Below are positions 45,126 through 54,132 of a DNA stretch of 64,000 nt, piece by piece. The position numbers were made by a program, and so were the translations under genes. The stretch's first letter is position 1, and each line of letters starts with the position of its first letter. The stretch covers positions 496,001 through 560,000 of the forward strand of contig JACJYI010000004.1 of the NCBI GenBank assembly GCA_020636225.1, in the 5' to 3' direction. The DNA comes from Lewinellaceae bacterium. GTDB lineage: Bacteria; Bacteroidota; Bacteroidia; Chitinophagales; Saprospiraceae. The notes below the pieces were generated by a model, which saw only the letters and a list, made by a program, of their open reading frames with translations, ran no database searches and was not told where the DNA came from.

Positions 45126-45475
45126 GAATGACGTCGCCAACAGAGGGCCTCCCGGATACATCAGGACCCGTACCCAATAAACTAGGATTATTCTGTTCAA
45201 CAGTATAGTTTAGACCCGAAGATGGCCGCATTGTTTTGCCGATATGGTAAAGGATTCTGCCAAGGGCGAAGAGCAATAGGCCTGTTTTCAAGAGTAAGAT
45301 CCCCAACGGCAAAACCGGAGCGGCCGGGTCATGATGTAAACGACTAACATTCGCAGGACGAGATAAGAGAATCCCTAAGCAATAAGACAAGGCCCATTTT
45401 GGCGACGAGCGTTTTTGGGCACTTTTGGGGCGCCAAAAGTGCCTAGCCCCCGCCGGCGATGAGGCGGGGCCAGGA
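45126..45475 (+). repeat. Covarying structured repeat, copy C
   Basis: ACATCAGGACCCG (45158-45170) pairs with CGGGTCATGATGT (45325-45337) with one mismatch; TTTTGCCG (45234-45241) pairs with CGGCAAAA (45307-45314). The hairpin GGCACTTTTGG (45418-45428) / CCAAAAGTGCC (45433-45443) is perfect although its arms differ from copies A and B. A CCCGCC/GGCGGG hairpin follows. From 45476 to 45785 there is no supported gene. Confidence 0.8.
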
Positions 45476-45785
45476 TTAACATCCATGTGACAAGACGATT
45501 GACTCCGAACCATCGGGTGGAATACTAACCCCTCAAGATTTGATCCTTCACCATTGAAATAAGACCCAATTTCCAAATGGTCTAAATACTAACCAAAGCG
45601 GCATTGGCTATTGGCAAGAAAGCCTGAAGGGGTGATTTCGCGATGGCGTGATGTCAAAGGATCCATGGCAATGCGGGGAGATTTCGCGGGAGGAAACGCG
45701 ACGGCGACCGATCATTGATCAAGTTTCAGCCCCGTTGCTTGAGAGGATTCCCTACCTTCGACTGATCAATCAACTCGTTGTGACC

Positions 45786-47171
45786 ATGTGGAAAAACACC
45801 ACACTACTCGTCCTCTTCTGTCTTTCCCAGACCCTGTCTGTGGCCCAATCAGACGCGGACGCCTTCATGCTCAAGACCATACACGCCGCTGCCCTCGAAC
45901 ATGGCAAGGCCTATGAATGGCTCACCTACCTCTCCGAAGAAGTGGGCGGTCGCCTGGCCGGTTCGCCCCAGTCCAAGCAGGCCATCGCCTATACCTATGA
46001 TGAACTCAACAAACTGCCCAATGTCGGGGCCTGGAAGCAGAAGTGCACCGTCCCTGTCTGGGAGCGCGGCGACAAGGAACAGGTGATCATCCGCCAGGGT
46101 GGCAATATCATCAAGGAACTGGACGTCCTGGCCCTCGGCTATTCCGGGGCTACGAAGAAACGCGGCGTGCAAGCCTCCATCATCGAGGTCCATTCCCTGG
46201 ATGAGGTGGATTCCCTGGGTCTGGCCGTGGACGGCAAGATCGTCTTCTATAACCGGCCCTTCGATGAGACCGAGCTCAATCCATTCCACGCCTACGGCAA
46301 GGCCGTCGACCAACGCGTCTACGGTCCCGCCAAGGCAGCCCAATATGGCGCGGTGGCCTGCCTGGTGCGGTCCATGACCCCCAACCGCGACGATGTGCCC
46401 CATACCGGGGTGACCATTTTCCCGGAAGGCACCGAACCCATCCCGGCCATCGCCATCACCACCAACGATGCCGACTGGCTGAGCTTCCAGCTTAAAAAGA
46501 AATCCCTCACGGATGCCACGGTGATCACCAGCTGCAAGACCAAGGGCAACTACAAGTCCTACAACGTGATCGGCGAAATGGCCGGTAGCGTCAGTCCGGA
46601 TACGATCATCCTCATCGGCGGTCACCTCGACTCCTGGGATGTCGGCGGCGGGGCCCACGACGACGGGGCCGGATGCGTGCAAGCCATGGAGGTGCTCAAC
46701 CTCCTCAACCAGATCGGCTATACACCCCGGTATACCATTCGCGCGGTCATGTTCATGAACGAGGAAAGCGGACTGGGCGGTGGCAAGGCCTATGCCGATT
46801 CCGCCCGGGCCACCAATACCTTCCACCTGGCCGCGATCGAATCCGATGCCGGGGGCTTCACCCCACGTGGATTTGGCATGGAAGCCGACCCCGAGGTGTT
46901 CACCAACTACTACCGCAAGGCCAACACCTGGCTGCCCCTCCTGGAGCCATACGGCCTGACCCTCTCCCAGGGCGGCGGCGGAGCCGATATCGGTCCGCTC
47001 AAGTCCATGAAGGGCCTGCTGGTCGGGTTCAAGCCCGATCCCCAGCGGTATTTTGACTTCCACCACACCCGTAACGACCGCATCCAGAATGTCAATAAAC
47101 GTGAATTGGAAATGGGTGCCGCGGCCATCACCAGCCTTGTTTATCTGATCGATAAATACGGACTGGAATAA
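45786..47171 (+). CDS. Secreted M28-family zinc aminopeptidase/carboxypeptidase
   Basis: The protein has about 461 residues with a signal peptide (ending LSVAQ). It contains a PA-like insert (about 140-240) and the M28 catalytic core. Zinc ligands are visible in order: His and Asp in IGGHLDSWDVGGGAHDDGAG, the catalytic Glu pair in MFMNEESGLGG, Asp in IESDAGGFTPRG, and the last His in DFHHTRNDR. It resembles glutamate carboxypeptidase/plasma carboxypeptidase Q-like M28 peptidases. Likely role: trimming of peptides outside the cytoplasm. The signal peptide sets the ATG at 45786 although the frame is open to 45648; TACCTTCG at about 45752 is a weak promoter candidate. Confidence 0.9.
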   Translation: MWKNTTLLVLFCLSQTLSVAQSDADAFMLKTIHAAALEHGKAYEWLTYLSEEVGGRLAGSPQSKQAIAYTYDELNKLPNVGAWKQKCTVPVWERGDKEQVIIRQGGNIIKELDVLALGYSGATKKRGVQASIIEVHSLDEVDSLGLAVDGKIVFYNRPFDETELNPFHAYGKAVDQRVYGPAKAAQYGAVACLVRSMTPNRDDVPHTGVTIFPEGTEPIPAIAITTNDADWLSFQLKKKSLTDATVITSCKTKGNYKSYNVIGEMAGSVSPDTIILIGGHLDSWDVGGGAHDDGAGCVQAMEVLNLLNQIGYTPRYTIRAVMFMNEESGLGGGKAYADSARATNTFHLAAIESDAGGFTPRGFGMEADPEVFTNYYRKANTWLPLLEPYGLTLSQGGGGADIGPLKSMKGLLVGFKPDPQRYFDFHHTRNDRIQNVNKRELEMGAAAITSLVYLIDKYGLE

Positions 47172-47322
47172 ATCACAAGCACCAAAAACCAAATCCCAAA
47201 CAATATTCAAGCACCAAATATCAATGACCAAAACAACCCTCCTGATTTGGTCATTGGAATTTTGAATTTTTGAATTTATTTGGAATTTGTGATTTGTGAT
47301 TTGGTGCTTTTAATCCCCGGAT
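47172..47322. repeat. Intergenic AT-rich imperfect palindrome
   Basis: The left side (ATCACAAGCACCAAA, CAAGCACCAAATATC) and the right side (GATTTGTGATTTGGTGC) are inverted versions of the same phrases, with TGACCAAAAC/TTTGGTCATTGG nested inside. It can fold into a long hairpin between the M28 and VOC genes. Confidence 0.5.
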
Positions 47323-48510
47323 ATGCGTTCACTTCTTCTCACATTTCTCTTCCTTCCTTTCCTGTCCTTTTCCCAGGAAGTTCCTCCTCCCCTGCCGGTG
47401 GATTCGACCGGCGAGTTGGAACCGGTACAATACGAGGTACAGGAAGAGATCGATGTGAGCTGGGCTGGCGAAGGACTGGGCATCAGCGGGGTGTATGAGG
47501 CCGCGGTGGGGGTCAGGTCCCTCGAGGCCGCGTTGCGCTATTATGGCCAATTGGGATATCGGGTCACCCAGACCGGCTACCTCAACAAAGCCGTGGCGGA
47601 AGCACTCTATGGCGTGCCCTCTGCCTTGAAGGGATATCGACTGCAAAACGGGAAAAGTGACTCCCACGGGTTGATCCGCCTTTGGGTCTGGGAGGACTAC
47701 CTGGGTACCGGCGTGGGCTATTCCCAGCCGGGCACCATCGGTATGCGGGTGGCGGCCATGATGACCTCCGACATCACCTGGCTGCATGATGTCTATGCCG
47801 ATGCCCGCGCAGGCGGCGAACACTGGCTGGTGACCGACCCCATTCGCCAAGGCGTGCTCGGCGACGACAAGGGACCGTTCTCGTTTTATGAGCGTGCGGT
47901 GACCACCCGCGAAATGGCCGTGTATGGCGAGGAATTCAACCATCTGTTCTATCAGCGTTTTGGGTATACCATCCCCGGCTATGGCAATATCCACCTCAAC
48001 ACCAAATTGGGCACCAGCGAGATCACCCATCACGACCTGTTCGTGCGGCTTGACTCCCTGAACCAGCTCGACTATCTCGTCACGGCCCTGGGTCTGGAAG
48101 CGGATGGACCACCGGCTTTGGAAGGCGAATGGCTGGAGGGTCCGCGCACCCTGTACATGCTCCGCCCTGGTGAAACGTACTGGTTCCAGACCTTTCGCTC
48201 ACCGAACAATATCTGTGGCAAGCTGCGATTCTTCATGCCGGTCGATCCGCGGGCAGACAAGTCCGCGCTGCAGCGTCCCGGTTACGATGGGATCACGGCT
48301 CATACGTTTTATACCCCTCGTCTGAATGTCCTGTGGACCCAGGTCACCGAGGCCAACCTCTCGCCCACGCCGATCATGCCCAATGAATTTGGCGAACGCT
48401 GTTTTGTCTTTCGTGGCCCCGAAGGCAACACCTGGCAGATCATCGAGAAGATGACCGCCCCGATCAACGAGGCCATCCCGGTCTTTCACCTGCAAATGCT
48501 GGAAGACTAG
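47323..48510 (+). CDS. Exported VOC/glyoxalase-fold protein
   Basis: The 395-residue protein has a signal peptide (about 1-18, ending LSFSQ). Repeated beta-alpha-beta units match the VOC superfamily: GISGVYEAAVGVRSLEAALRYYGQLGYRVT opens module 1 and the later HHDLFVRLDSLNQLDYLVTALGL opens another. Candidate metal ligands (His, Glu) are present but a full set cannot be assigned. The superfamily covers glyoxalases, dioxygenases and resistance proteins; the substrate is unknown, and export is unusual for this fold. Confidence 0.75.
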   Translation: MRSLLLTFLFLPFLSFSQEVPPPLPVDSTGELEPVQYEVQEEIDVSWAGEGLGISGVYEAAVGVRSLEAALRYYGQLGYRVTQTGYLNKAVAEALYGVPSALKGYRLQNGKSDSHGLIRLWVWEDYLGTGVGYSQPGTIGMRVAAMMTSDITWLHDVYADARAGGEHWLVTDPIRQGVLGDDKGPFSFYERAVTTREMAVYGEEFNHLFYQRFGYTIPGYGNIHLNTKLGTSEITHHDLFVRLDSLNQLDYLVTALGLEADGPPALEGEWLEGPRTLYMLRPGETYWFQTFRSPNNICGKLRFFMPVDPRADKSALQRPGYDGITAHTFYTPRLNVLWTQVTEANLSPTPIMPNEFGERCFVFRGPEGNTWQIIEKMTAPINEAIPVFHLQMLED

Positions 48511-48594
48511 GTCCATCGGATATGGCTGATGGAAATCCACTCCTGCCGGAACACGGAAGGATATAGTGGGTGTGCTATTTTCATAACAGGGGGG

Positions 48595-49229
48595 TATTAC
48601 GCCCCTTCAGGGCTCATTATCTATTTCCCTGCATCACATCCCGCGTTGCGGGATGCTGGAATATGACGCCCCTTCAGGGCTATTCCTGAACAAGGTAATC
48701 CGCGATTATACGGGGAACTGAGGCGGTGAATTTTCCCCATTCCAGGGATGGAATTGGTCCTTTCTTCTCAGGGATTACCAAGGCTGTTGAGGCCTCTGTA
48801 TTACGCCCCTTCAGGGCTTATCAATCTATTTCCATCCTTGACATCCCGCGTTGCGGGATGCTAAAATATTGCGCCCCTTCAGGGCTCCAAACCCCCTCAG
48901 CAATCGAAAATATTTGATCATGGATTCCGATATTCCAGGTGGGTCAACTACGCCCATGCCCTGGATATCGCTAATACCCAGGGCAAGCCCTGAAGGGGCG
49001 CCATATCTTAGCGAATGGCAACGCCATTCGTCATAATAACTCTCGACTTCAAGCCCTGAAGGGGTGCAATTAATTCACACAATTTTATCCGGTATGCCCA
49101 GGGTTGATCATGATATCCATTCAATACTCTCATTCCACAGCAAGCCCTGAAGGGGCGCAATATAATAGCGAATGGCAACGCCATTCGTCATCATGACACA
49201 CGACTTCAAGCCCTGAAGGGGCGCAATAC
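48595..49229. repeat. Left REP array of the RAYT locus
   Basis: Eight copies of a 13-bp palindrome: GCCCCTTCAGGGC at 48601, 48668, 48805 and 48873, then its reverse complement GCCCTGAAGGGGC at 48987, 49053 (last base T), 49144 and 49210. Pairs lie 66-68 bp apart. Forward pairs enclose a CATCCCGCG/TGCGGGATG hairpin; reverse pairs enclose GAATGGC/GCCATTC. From 48511 to 48594 nothing is seen, and 49230-49387 holds only the leader of the transposase gene. Confidence 0.85.
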
Positions 49230-49387
49230 AGACAATCTGATCTACATGAATTCCGCCTCCTTTGTTTGCCGTATCTGAAAATTCTGGCTATTTTAATCGG
49301 CTCTATCTGGAATGTATTTCCTGCATCTCACAAACTGACTCCTTACATTTTTCACCATTAGATGATTTGATATTTAATCCAAGACGT

Positions 49388-49840
49388 ATGGGACAGTCTC
49401 TTGTACAAAACTACCTGCATGTCACATTCAGTACGAAACATCGCCTCCCTCTGATTCGCCCGTCCATAGAATCGGAATTACATGCCTACTTGGGTGGCAT
49501 CCTCGGTCATCTGGAATGCAAACCGATTACGATTGGTGGTACCGAGGATCATGTTCACATTCTCTTTCTCCTTTCTCAGAAGATCGCCCTCATGAAAGTT
49601 TTGGAAGAAATCAAGAACCATTCTTCAAAATGGATTAAAACAAAGGGTCCGGAATTTCGTCAATTCTATTGGCAACGTGGATATGGGGCCTTTTCTGTGA
49701 AAAGCCAGGATGTGGAGACAGTAAGGCAATATATTGCCAATCAACATGATCATCATCGGCATATTTCCTTCCAGGACGAGTATCGCCGTTTCCTTCAGGA
49801 ATATCAGATCGAATATGATGAACGATACGTCTGGGATTGA
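49388..49840 (+). CDS. REP-associated tyrosine transposase (Y1 HUH, RAYT/IS200-like)
   Basis: The 150-residue protein is the size of IS200-type TnpA. Its motif order is typical: LHVTFSTKHRLPLI at the N-terminus, the HUH motif in GGTEDHVHILF (about 58-68), a helix with KVLEEIKNHSSKWIK, WQRGYGAFSV, and the catalytic Tyr in VRQYIANQ. HUH transposases nick and rejoin single-stranded DNA at hairpins. RAYTs are single-copy relatives thought to spread REP palindromes. The gene lies exactly between two arrays of such palindromes, and neither IS200 end structures nor tnpB/omega-RNA are present. The frame is open back to 49262, but homology begins at 49388. Confidence 0.88.
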   Translation: MGQSLVQNYLHVTFSTKHRLPLIRPSIESELHAYLGGILGHLECKPITIGGTEDHVHILFLLSQKIALMKVLEEIKNHSSKWIKTKGPEFRQFYWQRGYGAFSVKSQDVETVRQYIANQHDHHRHISFQDEYRRFLQEYQIEYDERYVWD

Positions 49841-49848
49841 TGTGTATG

Positions 49849-50326
49849 TATTACGCCCCTTCAGGGCTTACCAATCTATTTCCATCTTTGACATCCCGCG
49901 TTGCGGGATGCTGGAATATGGCGCCCCTTCAGGGCTATTCCTGTACAATGTCATCCACGATTATTCATGGAGCTGAGCCAGTGAATTTTTCCCCATTTCA
50001 GGGATGGAATTGGTCCTTTCTTCTCAGGGATTACTAAGGCTGTTGAGGCCGCTGTATTACGCCCCTTCAGGGCTCATTTTCGATTTCCCTGCATCACATC
50101 CCGCGTTGCGGGATGCTGGAATATGACGCCCCTTCAGGGCTTCCAAACCACTTGAGCTATTAAAAATTATTGATCGGGAAATCCGACTTTCCGGATGGGC
50201 CTGATCCGTCCACTCCCTGGATATCGCCAACATCCAGGGCAAGCCCTGAAGGGGCGCAATATAATAGCGAATGGCAACGCCATTCGTCATAATAACTCTC
50301 GACTTCAAGCCCTGAAGGGGCGCAAT
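49849..50326. repeat. Right REP array of the RAYT locus
   Basis: Six cores: forward at 49855, 49923, 50061 and 50128, reverse at 50243 and 50309. The spacing 68-138-67-115-66 mirrors the first six cores of the left array (67-137-68-114-66), and the spacers are also similar (for example GGGATGGAATTGGTCC in both). The two arrays are therefore diverged direct copies of a ~475-bp unit that flank the transposase. 50327-50434 holds no gene. Confidence 0.85.
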
Positions 50327-50434
50327 CCGCACCAGCCTGAACCATGAGCAACGCCCTCATTCCCTCAACTGTACCGGTCCCGAATGCCCCATGATTGAAC
50401 CTATTGAACCGGTCGGAATGTTATCTTTATTGTG

Positions 50435-51001
50435 ATGACTTCTACACTTCCCGACCGATTTACACCAGCCATCGAACAGATTCGTCAATGGCACGGTGCC
50501 CAACAGCGGAAGTACTCCTTTGAACCCTACTGGACCCACCCGGTCACCGTCGCTGAAGTGATCCAACCCCACCTGCCGGAAGACGAGGCCATCCTGGCTG
50601 CCCTCTTCCACGATGTCGTGGAAGACACGGTATTTGGCCCGGACCATATCTATGATTTCCTCCGCTCTCATTACGGCCAGGTGGATGCGGTGCTGGTGAC
50701 CGATACCGTGATGGATCTCACCAACCGATACGAAAAGGACCTCTGCCCCGGCCTCAACCGCGCTGAACGACATCGCCTGGAAACCCTCCGCCTGAGTCGC
50801 ATCTCGCCCTTCGCCCAATCCATCAAATACGGGGACATCTTTCATAACTGCCGATCCATCCAACAATTTGCCCCCGACTATGCCCGGATCTATCTGGCTG
50901 AAAAACGGGCCATCCTGGATGTGATGGACCAGGGGCATCCACGACTGCGCCAACAGGTCATTGCCCTGGTGGGTGCCGATCTCCATGAATCCCTGAGCTG
51001 A
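50435..51001 (+). CDS. HD-domain phosphohydrolase (SpoT/MESH1-like)
   Basis: The 188-residue protein is a stand-alone HD domain. The metal ligands lie in THPVTVAEV (His about 36), AALFHDVVEDT (His-Asp, about 60) and SIKYGDIFHN (Asp about 131). The spacing resembles the (p)ppGpp hydrolase domain of SpoT and the short MESH1 hydrolases, but the substrate may be another nucleotide. There is no synthetase domain. ATG 50435 is preferred to GTG 50432. A TATCTTTA element (50422-50429) stands just before it. Confidence 0.8.
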   Translation: MTSTLPDRFTPAIEQIRQWHGAQQRKYSFEPYWTHPVTVAEVIQPHLPEDEAILAALFHDVVEDTVFGPDHIYDFLRSHYGQVDAVLVTDTVMDLTNRYEKDLCPGLNRAERHRLETLRLSRISPFAQSIKYGDIFHNCRSIQQFAPDYARIYLAEKRAILDVMDQGHPRLRQQVIALVGADLHESLS

Positions 51002-51153
51002 TCACCCGGAATCCTTTCTTCTGATGACAATCATCACACGACTTGACCAGGGCCATTCTCCAGGTGACGATCTCTTTATATACTTGGTTTTGGCCAATGC
51101 ACCAGATGCACCGGGGGTCGCTGGTGTCCGGTCGATAAACAGAATGAGTCAAG

Positions 51154-52011
51154 ATGTCTGAACCAGTTGCGAATCGGCCCGATCAATCCGTTCTTCCACC
51201 TGTGTTTTTCCACTGTGGCCTGGGCAAGGTTGGCTCCACCTGGCTGCAATTCAAGGTATTTCCACACGTTCAACACATGCGGTTCCTGCGTGGCGGGACG
51301 ATTGAAGGCAACGAACGGTTGATGCAGCGTCACCCCGACAGCCGGTACCTGATCTCCATGGGCCTGGATACCCAGATCATGGATCGGCTGGTGCCCTTTG
51401 CCCGATTACACCGGGATGCCGGGATCGTGATCATCCTTCGTCAACCGGACAGCTGGATCGCCTCCCAGTATCGCCGGTACGTCAAGAATGGTGGCCATCG
51501 GTCCTTCCGCGACTTTTTCGACCTGGAACATGACCAGGGTCTCTGGAAACGACAATATCTCGATTTCTACCAGCTCCTCCTGGACATCGAATCACTGTTT
51601 GATTACCCCCCTATAGTGCTGTTTCACGAGGATATGAAACAGGATCCCCTGGGATTTGTCCAATTGCTCGCCCGCATCATGGGTACCGGGATCAATCCGG
51701 ACCAGGTCTCCCTTGAACCCTATCACAAGTCCTATAGCACCCCACAGCTCAAGGTCATGCGGCAGGTTGGCCGCTGGCTTTATCCCCATCAGGAAACACC
51801 CACCAGTCATACCAATCCGGTATGGCAATGGATCACCCGGCGCACCCGGCTGCTGGTGAGCTATCTCTTCCTCAACCTGGCCCGGCTGATCCCTGAATCC
51901 TGGCTGGGCCAGGAACCCCTCATCCCCCCCAAAGAGCTGGACGCCATCCGGGAGGCCTATGCCGGGAACTGGGCGGCCTGCCAGGCCTATCCGGGCGCAG
52001 TACGTTTATGA
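51154..52011 (+). CDS. Sulfotransferase-family protein
   Basis: The product has 285 residues. The 5'-phosphosulfate loop is FHCGLGKVGSTWLQ (about 19-32), with Gly-Lys-x-Gly-Ser-Thr/Trp contacting PAPS. The 3'-phosphate region is VIILRQPDSWIASQYRRYVKNG (about 90-111). Helix-rich remainder with DIESLFDYPPIVLFHEDM is typical of the Sulfotransfer_1/3 families. The acceptor (carbohydrate, lipid or protein Tyr) is unknown. A deacylase-like or capsule cluster is not present nearby. The ATG at 51154 is the only good start before the P-loop. Confidence 0.83.
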   Translation: MSEPVANRPDQSVLPPVFFHCGLGKVGSTWLQFKVFPHVQHMRFLRGGTIEGNERLMQRHPDSRYLISMGLDTQIMDRLVPFARLHRDAGIVIILRQPDSWIASQYRRYVKNGGHRSFRDFFDLEHDQGLWKRQYLDFYQLLLDIESLFDYPPIVLFHEDMKQDPLGFVQLLARIMGTGINPDQVSLEPYHKSYSTPQLKVMRQVGRWLYPHQETPTSHTNPVWQWITRRTRLLVSYLFLNLARLIPESWLGQEPLIPPKELDAIREAYAGNWAACQAYPGAVRL

Positions 52012-52033
52012 TCCCTCATCCATTGCCCTTGGA

Positions 52034-52987
52034 TTATTGGTGCCGGTCGACTGCATGCACCAGCGGGGGAACCGTCTGCAGATAGGCATAGATGGCGTTC
52101 ACCTCGGCATCCGGCAACACCGTATGCGCCAGCATGGGATACCGCAACTTGTTTCCATTCGGCGCATCGCCGTATTTCACTGCCTGCAGAAACTGCTCCT
52201 GTGTCCAGTTGCCAATGCCGGTTGAGGGGTCCGGGGTGATATTCGCCGTCATGATGACCTCTCCATCCAGGTTCAGCATGGGGTTCCCTCCTCCGAAAAA
52301 CCCTTCCGACTTTTCAGGTTCCAGGATATTATTGGTCTTGAAGTTCAGGGAGTGACAGTTGTAACAATCATATGCTCCCACCGCCAGATAACGCCCCCAG
52401 GCAATCTGGTCATTGGTATCGGGCAACATGACCGGTTGATCGGGGAAGGGAGGTGGCCCCAGCACCGTCCGGGAAAGGGCCTTGACCAGGAAATTGGGAA
52501 CGGTGGGAGGCGGCTCCTGCTGCGATGGCTGGACCGGTGGGGCATCCGACCGCAGCCAGGCAATGATGGAATAGATATCCTCATCGGCAAGCAGCGGATA
52601 CTTGGGCATATACACCGGTGCAAAACTTCCATCCTTTCGGATGCCCGTCCGCAGGAAGACAAGTAACTCGCCGTCTGACCAGCTGCCAATGCCCTTCTCC
52701 TTGTCCTGCGTGATGTTGCGGGAATAAATGGTGCCAAACTCAGGTGGAACATCCTTCATCTGCGCTCCGGACATGCGCTGGTCCGATCCCATGTGGCAAT
52801 TCATACACTGGATAGCCGCAATCTTGGCACCCTGGGCGACACGTTCCGGGGTGACTTCTACCTGCAGGTCGACTTGTGGGGCTTCAAATGTTGGCAGGCC
52901 GGAGAACTGGACAAAGGCCAACACGCCCGCCACGATCAATAGCAGGAGGAGAAGGACAAATCCGATTCGTTTCATCCATGTTTTCAT
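52034..52987 (-). CDS. Membrane-anchored diheme cytochrome c
   Basis: The 317-residue protein has an N-terminal membrane anchor (about 8-30) with the soluble part outside the cytoplasm. Two CxxCH haem c sites are visible: IQCMNCHMGSD (about residues 60-64) and YDCYNCHSLNF (about 210-214). Candidate distal Met ligands are in MPKYPLL (about 125) and LRYPMLAHTVL (near 295). The two halves look like a duplicated class I cytochrome domain, similar to the diheme subunits that pass electrons from periplasmic dehydrogenases to oxidases. No partner oxidoreductase is adjacent. Confidence 0.9.
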   Translation of the reverse strand: MKTWMKRIGFVLLLLLLIVAGVLAFVQFSGLPTFEAPQVDLQVEVTPERVAQGAKIAAIQCMNCHMGSDQRMSGAQMKDVPPEFGTIYSRNITQDKEKGIGSWSDGELLVFLRTGIRKDGSFAPVYMPKYPLLADEDIYSIIAWLRSDAPPVQPSQQEPPPTVPNFLVKALSRTVLGPPPFPDQPVMLPDTNDQIAWGRYLAVGAYDCYNCHSLNFKTNNILEPEKSEGFFGGGNPMLNLDGEVIMTANITPDPSTGIGNWTQEQFLQAVKYGDAPNGNKLRYPMLAHTVLPDAEVNAIYAYLQTVPPLVHAVDRHQ

Positions 52988-53180
52988 AGCGTAAATATTT
53001 GGTGAATAGGTTCGTGCAATATAAAAAATTGCAATCGATCCCTGTGCAAAATATTTACCTTGTCTTGTTGCCCATTAAACCATCGCTGGTTCATACCGTC
53101 AAAACCAACGAAGTGATTTGGTCCAGGCAACAAAACGACTCAACCGATCACCTTACCTTTCGAATCAAAATCTGATTGTC

Positions 53181-54056
53181 ATGAAACCGTTTACTCCCCT
53201 GCTTCTCATTGCCCTGGCCGTTCTGGGATTCTCCTCATTGAATGCCCAAAGCAAGAGTCTGCCGGATTCTACCGGACTCGCCGGTGATCATTTCTCCCTG
53301 GAGGCGGCGCTTGACCTGTTCCGGTCGTCCACGTCTCCCGAGGAATTCGAGATGAAACTCAACAGCCCCGACAATGACGTCAACAACCTCGACCTCAATG
53401 AGGATGGGGATGTCGACTATATCCGGGTGATTGACCACATGGATGGCGATGTCCATGCGATCGTCCTCCAGGTGCCCGTCAGCGAAGAGGAAAGCCAGGA
53501 TATTGCCGTGATCGAGATCGAAAAGGACGGTCCGGAAAGCGCCATCCTGCAGATCATCGGCGATGACGCCATCTTCGGAGAAGAGCGCATCGTCGAACCC
53601 TATGACGAGTCCGTCTCCGATGACAAGGGTCGGGAGGGACCATCGGTCGATGCGACCTATGCCCGCGTGGTGGTCAATGTCTGGTTCTGGCCCAGTGTCC
53701 GGTTCATCTATGCCCCCGGATACTCGGTTTGGGTCTCCCCCTGGAGATGGCGCGTATATCCCACCTGGTACCGTCCCTGGAGGCCCCTGCGTTGGTCCGC
53801 CTGGCATGTCCGGGTCGCCCCCTACCGTGTCAAGCGCTATCATGTGGTCCGTAACCATCGGGTCGTTCGGGCCCACCGGGTGTATACCCCTCGTCGGACC
53901 CATTCGACTGTGGTACGGACACGGACCACTACCACCCTGAAGACGAGGAAGGGAACCATCCAGAAAACAACCAGAAAAACCACGGTCAAGGGACCTCGCG
54001 GGAACAAGGCGGTCAAGCAACAGACCCGGGTCGCCGGCAAGCGCCGGGGCGGTTAA
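53181..54056 (+). CDS. Secreted protein with acidic EF-hand-like segment and Trp/Arg-rich tail
   Basis: This protein of about 291 residues has a signal peptide (ending SSLNAQ). The first half is acidic and contains DLNEDGDVDYIRVIDHMDGDVHAIVLQVP, which looks like a calcium-binding loop followed by beta strands. The second half changes completely: aromatic and basic (VWVSPWRWRVYPTWYRPWRPLRW) and then a Lys/Arg/Thr tail ending GKRRGG. The opposite charges of the halves suggest internal or polyanion binding. It resembles unnamed Bacteroidota secreted proteins; the function is unknown. A strong terminator follows the stop. Confidence 0.72.
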   Translation: MKPFTPLLLIALAVLGFSSLNAQSKSLPDSTGLAGDHFSLEAALDLFRSSTSPEEFEMKLNSPDNDVNNLDLNEDGDVDYIRVIDHMDGDVHAIVLQVPVSEEESQDIAVIEIEKDGPESAILQIIGDDAIFGEERIVEPYDESVSDDKGREGPSVDATYARVVVNVWFWPSVRFIYAPGYSVWVSPWRWRVYPTWYRPWRPLRWSAWHVRVAPYRVKRYHVVRNHRVVRAHRVYTPRRTHSTVVRTRTTTTLKTRKGTIQKTTRKTTVKGPRGNKAVKQQTRVAGKRRGG

Positions 54057-54094
54057 GCTGCCTTTTCCGTACACAAAAAAAACAAGCGTACATG

Positions 54095-54132
54095 AACAGC
54101 CAGGAGATCGATCTCCTGGCTGTTTTTTTTTT
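54095..54132 (+). terminator. Intrinsic terminator
   Basis: A perfect 15-bp palindrome (AACAGCCAGGAGATC and its complement) is followed by nine or more T. It ends the upstream gene. The long frame starting at 54092 runs through it and so cannot mark the true start of the next gene. Confidence 0.92.

Noticed and set aside
45849..47231. 460-codon frame antisense to the M28 peptidase, and similar long antisense frames (for example 59398-60336, 5989-7116)
   Set aside because: The sense strand has full catalytic motifs; the antisense products are low-complexity shadows caused by GC-rich codon use.
49388..49840. Complete IS200/IS605 insertion sequence
   Set aside because: There is no tnpB and no unique left/right end pair; the gene is bordered by REP arrays, which fits a RAYT.
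48595..50326. CRISPR array
   Set aside because: The repeats are only 13 bp, occur in both orientations and enclose conserved, not unique, spacers; no cas gene is present.
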